Assembly: GCA_023657425.1 (NCBI GenBank)
Contig: JAGTJW010000003.1
Coordinates: 124,001-188,000, forward strand
Direction: 5' to 3'
Source of the DNA: Ideonella sp. WA131b
Lineage (GTDB): Bacteria; Pseudomonadota; Gammaproteobacteria; Burkholderiales; Burkholderiaceae_C
DNA length: 64,000 bases
The translations under genes were made by a program, and so were the position numbers. Below are positions 63,642 to 64,000 of the stretch, in pieces. Each line of letters begins with the position of its first letter. Position 1 is the stretch's first letter. The notes beneath the pieces are model-generated. The model was not told the origin of the DNA. It did no database searches and saw only the letters and a program-made list of their open reading frames with translations.

Positions 63642-64000
63642 ATGACCCCACCCCCGCGCATCCTCGACCCCCGCTGCGTGCCCGTGGAGGGGGTCGATTC
63701 ACATCTGCCGCAGGTTCCCGAGGGCCGGCTGGCCCCGCAGTGGATGCGCGATCGCTTCGCGGCCGGCGAGCCCTTCGAGCCCGAGCACCCGGGCGACGGC
63801 CGGCCCTTCGAGGGCCGCAGCCCCGCGGCAGCGGCCGTGCTGGTGCCGCTGGTCCAGCGCCCCGAGGGCCTCACGGTGCTGCTGACCCGCCGCACCGAAC
63901 ACCTGCGCGACCATGCGGGCCAGATCAGCTTTCCTGGCGGCCGCAGCGAGCCCGGCGACGACGGCCCCACCGGCACCGCACTGCGCGAGGCGCACGAGGA
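63642..64000 (+). CDS. CoA pyrophosphatase-type Nudix hydrolase, 5' part only
   Basis: The first 119 codons of a gene cut by the window end. The N-terminal part includes SPAAAAVLVPLVQRPEGLTV. The CoA-pyrophosphatase motif LLTRRTEHLRDHAGQISFPG runs into the Nudix box GGRSEPGDDGPTGTALREAH. This matches NudL/YeaB enzymes, which split CoA into phosphopantetheine and 3',5'-ADP. The start at 63642 was chosen as the first good ATG after rplS. Confidence 0.85.
   Translation, partial: MTPPPRILDPRCVPVEGVDSHLPQVPEGRLAPQWMRDRFAAGEPFEPEHPGDGRPFEGRSPAAAAVLVPLVQRPEGLTVLLTRRTEHLRDHAGQISFPGGRSEPGDDGPTGTALREAHE

Noticed and set aside
1..64000. CRISPR arrays, retrons, diversity-generating repeats, tRNA or rRNA genes
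   Set aside because: I found no spaced direct repeats, reverse transcriptase motifs, or cloverleaf/rRNA signatures. A tRNAscan or Rfam search would settle the RNA part.

Overview
The window is high-GC chromosomal DNA from a betaproteobacterium, most likely Burkholderiales of the Rubrivivax/Leptothrix/Ideonella type. The grounds are a phaCAB polyhydroxybutyrate operon behind pgeF, the small betaproteobacterial families DUF3460, DUF2788, DUF1653 and DUF3579, tripartite tricarboxylate transporter genes, and the rpsP-rimM-trmD-rplS order. This placement is inferred from gene content; no 16S gene or tRNA gene is visible.

Layout. 1-8.9 kb: META-domain lipoprotein, esterase, trpS, purN, DUF1653, rRNA methyltransferase, fatty-acid desaturase, Nudix hydrolase, a fumarylpyruvate hydrolase/maleylpyruvate isomerase pair and pgeF. 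9.2-13 kb: phaC-phaA-phaB. 13.1-18.8 kb, minus strand: two membrane proteins, then map-glnD-mnmH. 18.9-22.9 kb: purL. 22.94-29.68 kb: a degenerate foreign insert. 30-38 kb: a PCu(A)C copper chaperone beside a frameshifted DUF2946-like gene, scpA with DUF3460, CYTH-CHAD triphosphatase, SulP transporter, metG. 38.3-45.4 kb: apbC, then an acyl/oxalyl-CoA synthetase-like gene with tctC-tctB-tctA and a panE-like reductase. 45.4-50.5 kb: mobA, Mpo1-like, dcd, small proteins, FAD oxidoreductase, TauE/SafE. 50.5-54.5 kb: a structured palindromic element, cupin, and argD-argF-PPOX on the minus strand. 54.5-61.3 kb: rpsT, murJ, SirB1-like, hda, HAD phosphatase, pcnB, folK. 61.5-64 kb: rpsP-rimM-trmD-rplS and a truncated CoA pyrophosphatase gene.

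The most unusual region is 22.6-30.0 kb. The last 340 bp of purL occur twice, at 22601-22940 and 29677-30016, with 334 of 340 bases identical. The copies bracket 6.7 kb of unrelated DNA. That DNA holds a dead IS1380-type transposase (11-bp tandem duplication plus loss of a catalytic block), the 3' scrap of one DUF3604 gene, an intact DUF3604-PpiC-HupE/UreJ operon and a decayed sulfatase gene. The second purL end is a non-functional tail: five of its six differences change the protein.

The second standout is a 277-bp element at 50484-50760. Its outer arms (34/35 matches) enclose two further inverted repeats, so one strand can fold into a three-way junction. Copies of its terminal motif lie at three other places, two of them inside the insert.

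The rest is ordinary, tightly packed housekeeping. ATGA/GTGA/TGATG overlaps are common, and several convergent gene pairs have abutting or overlapping stop codons.
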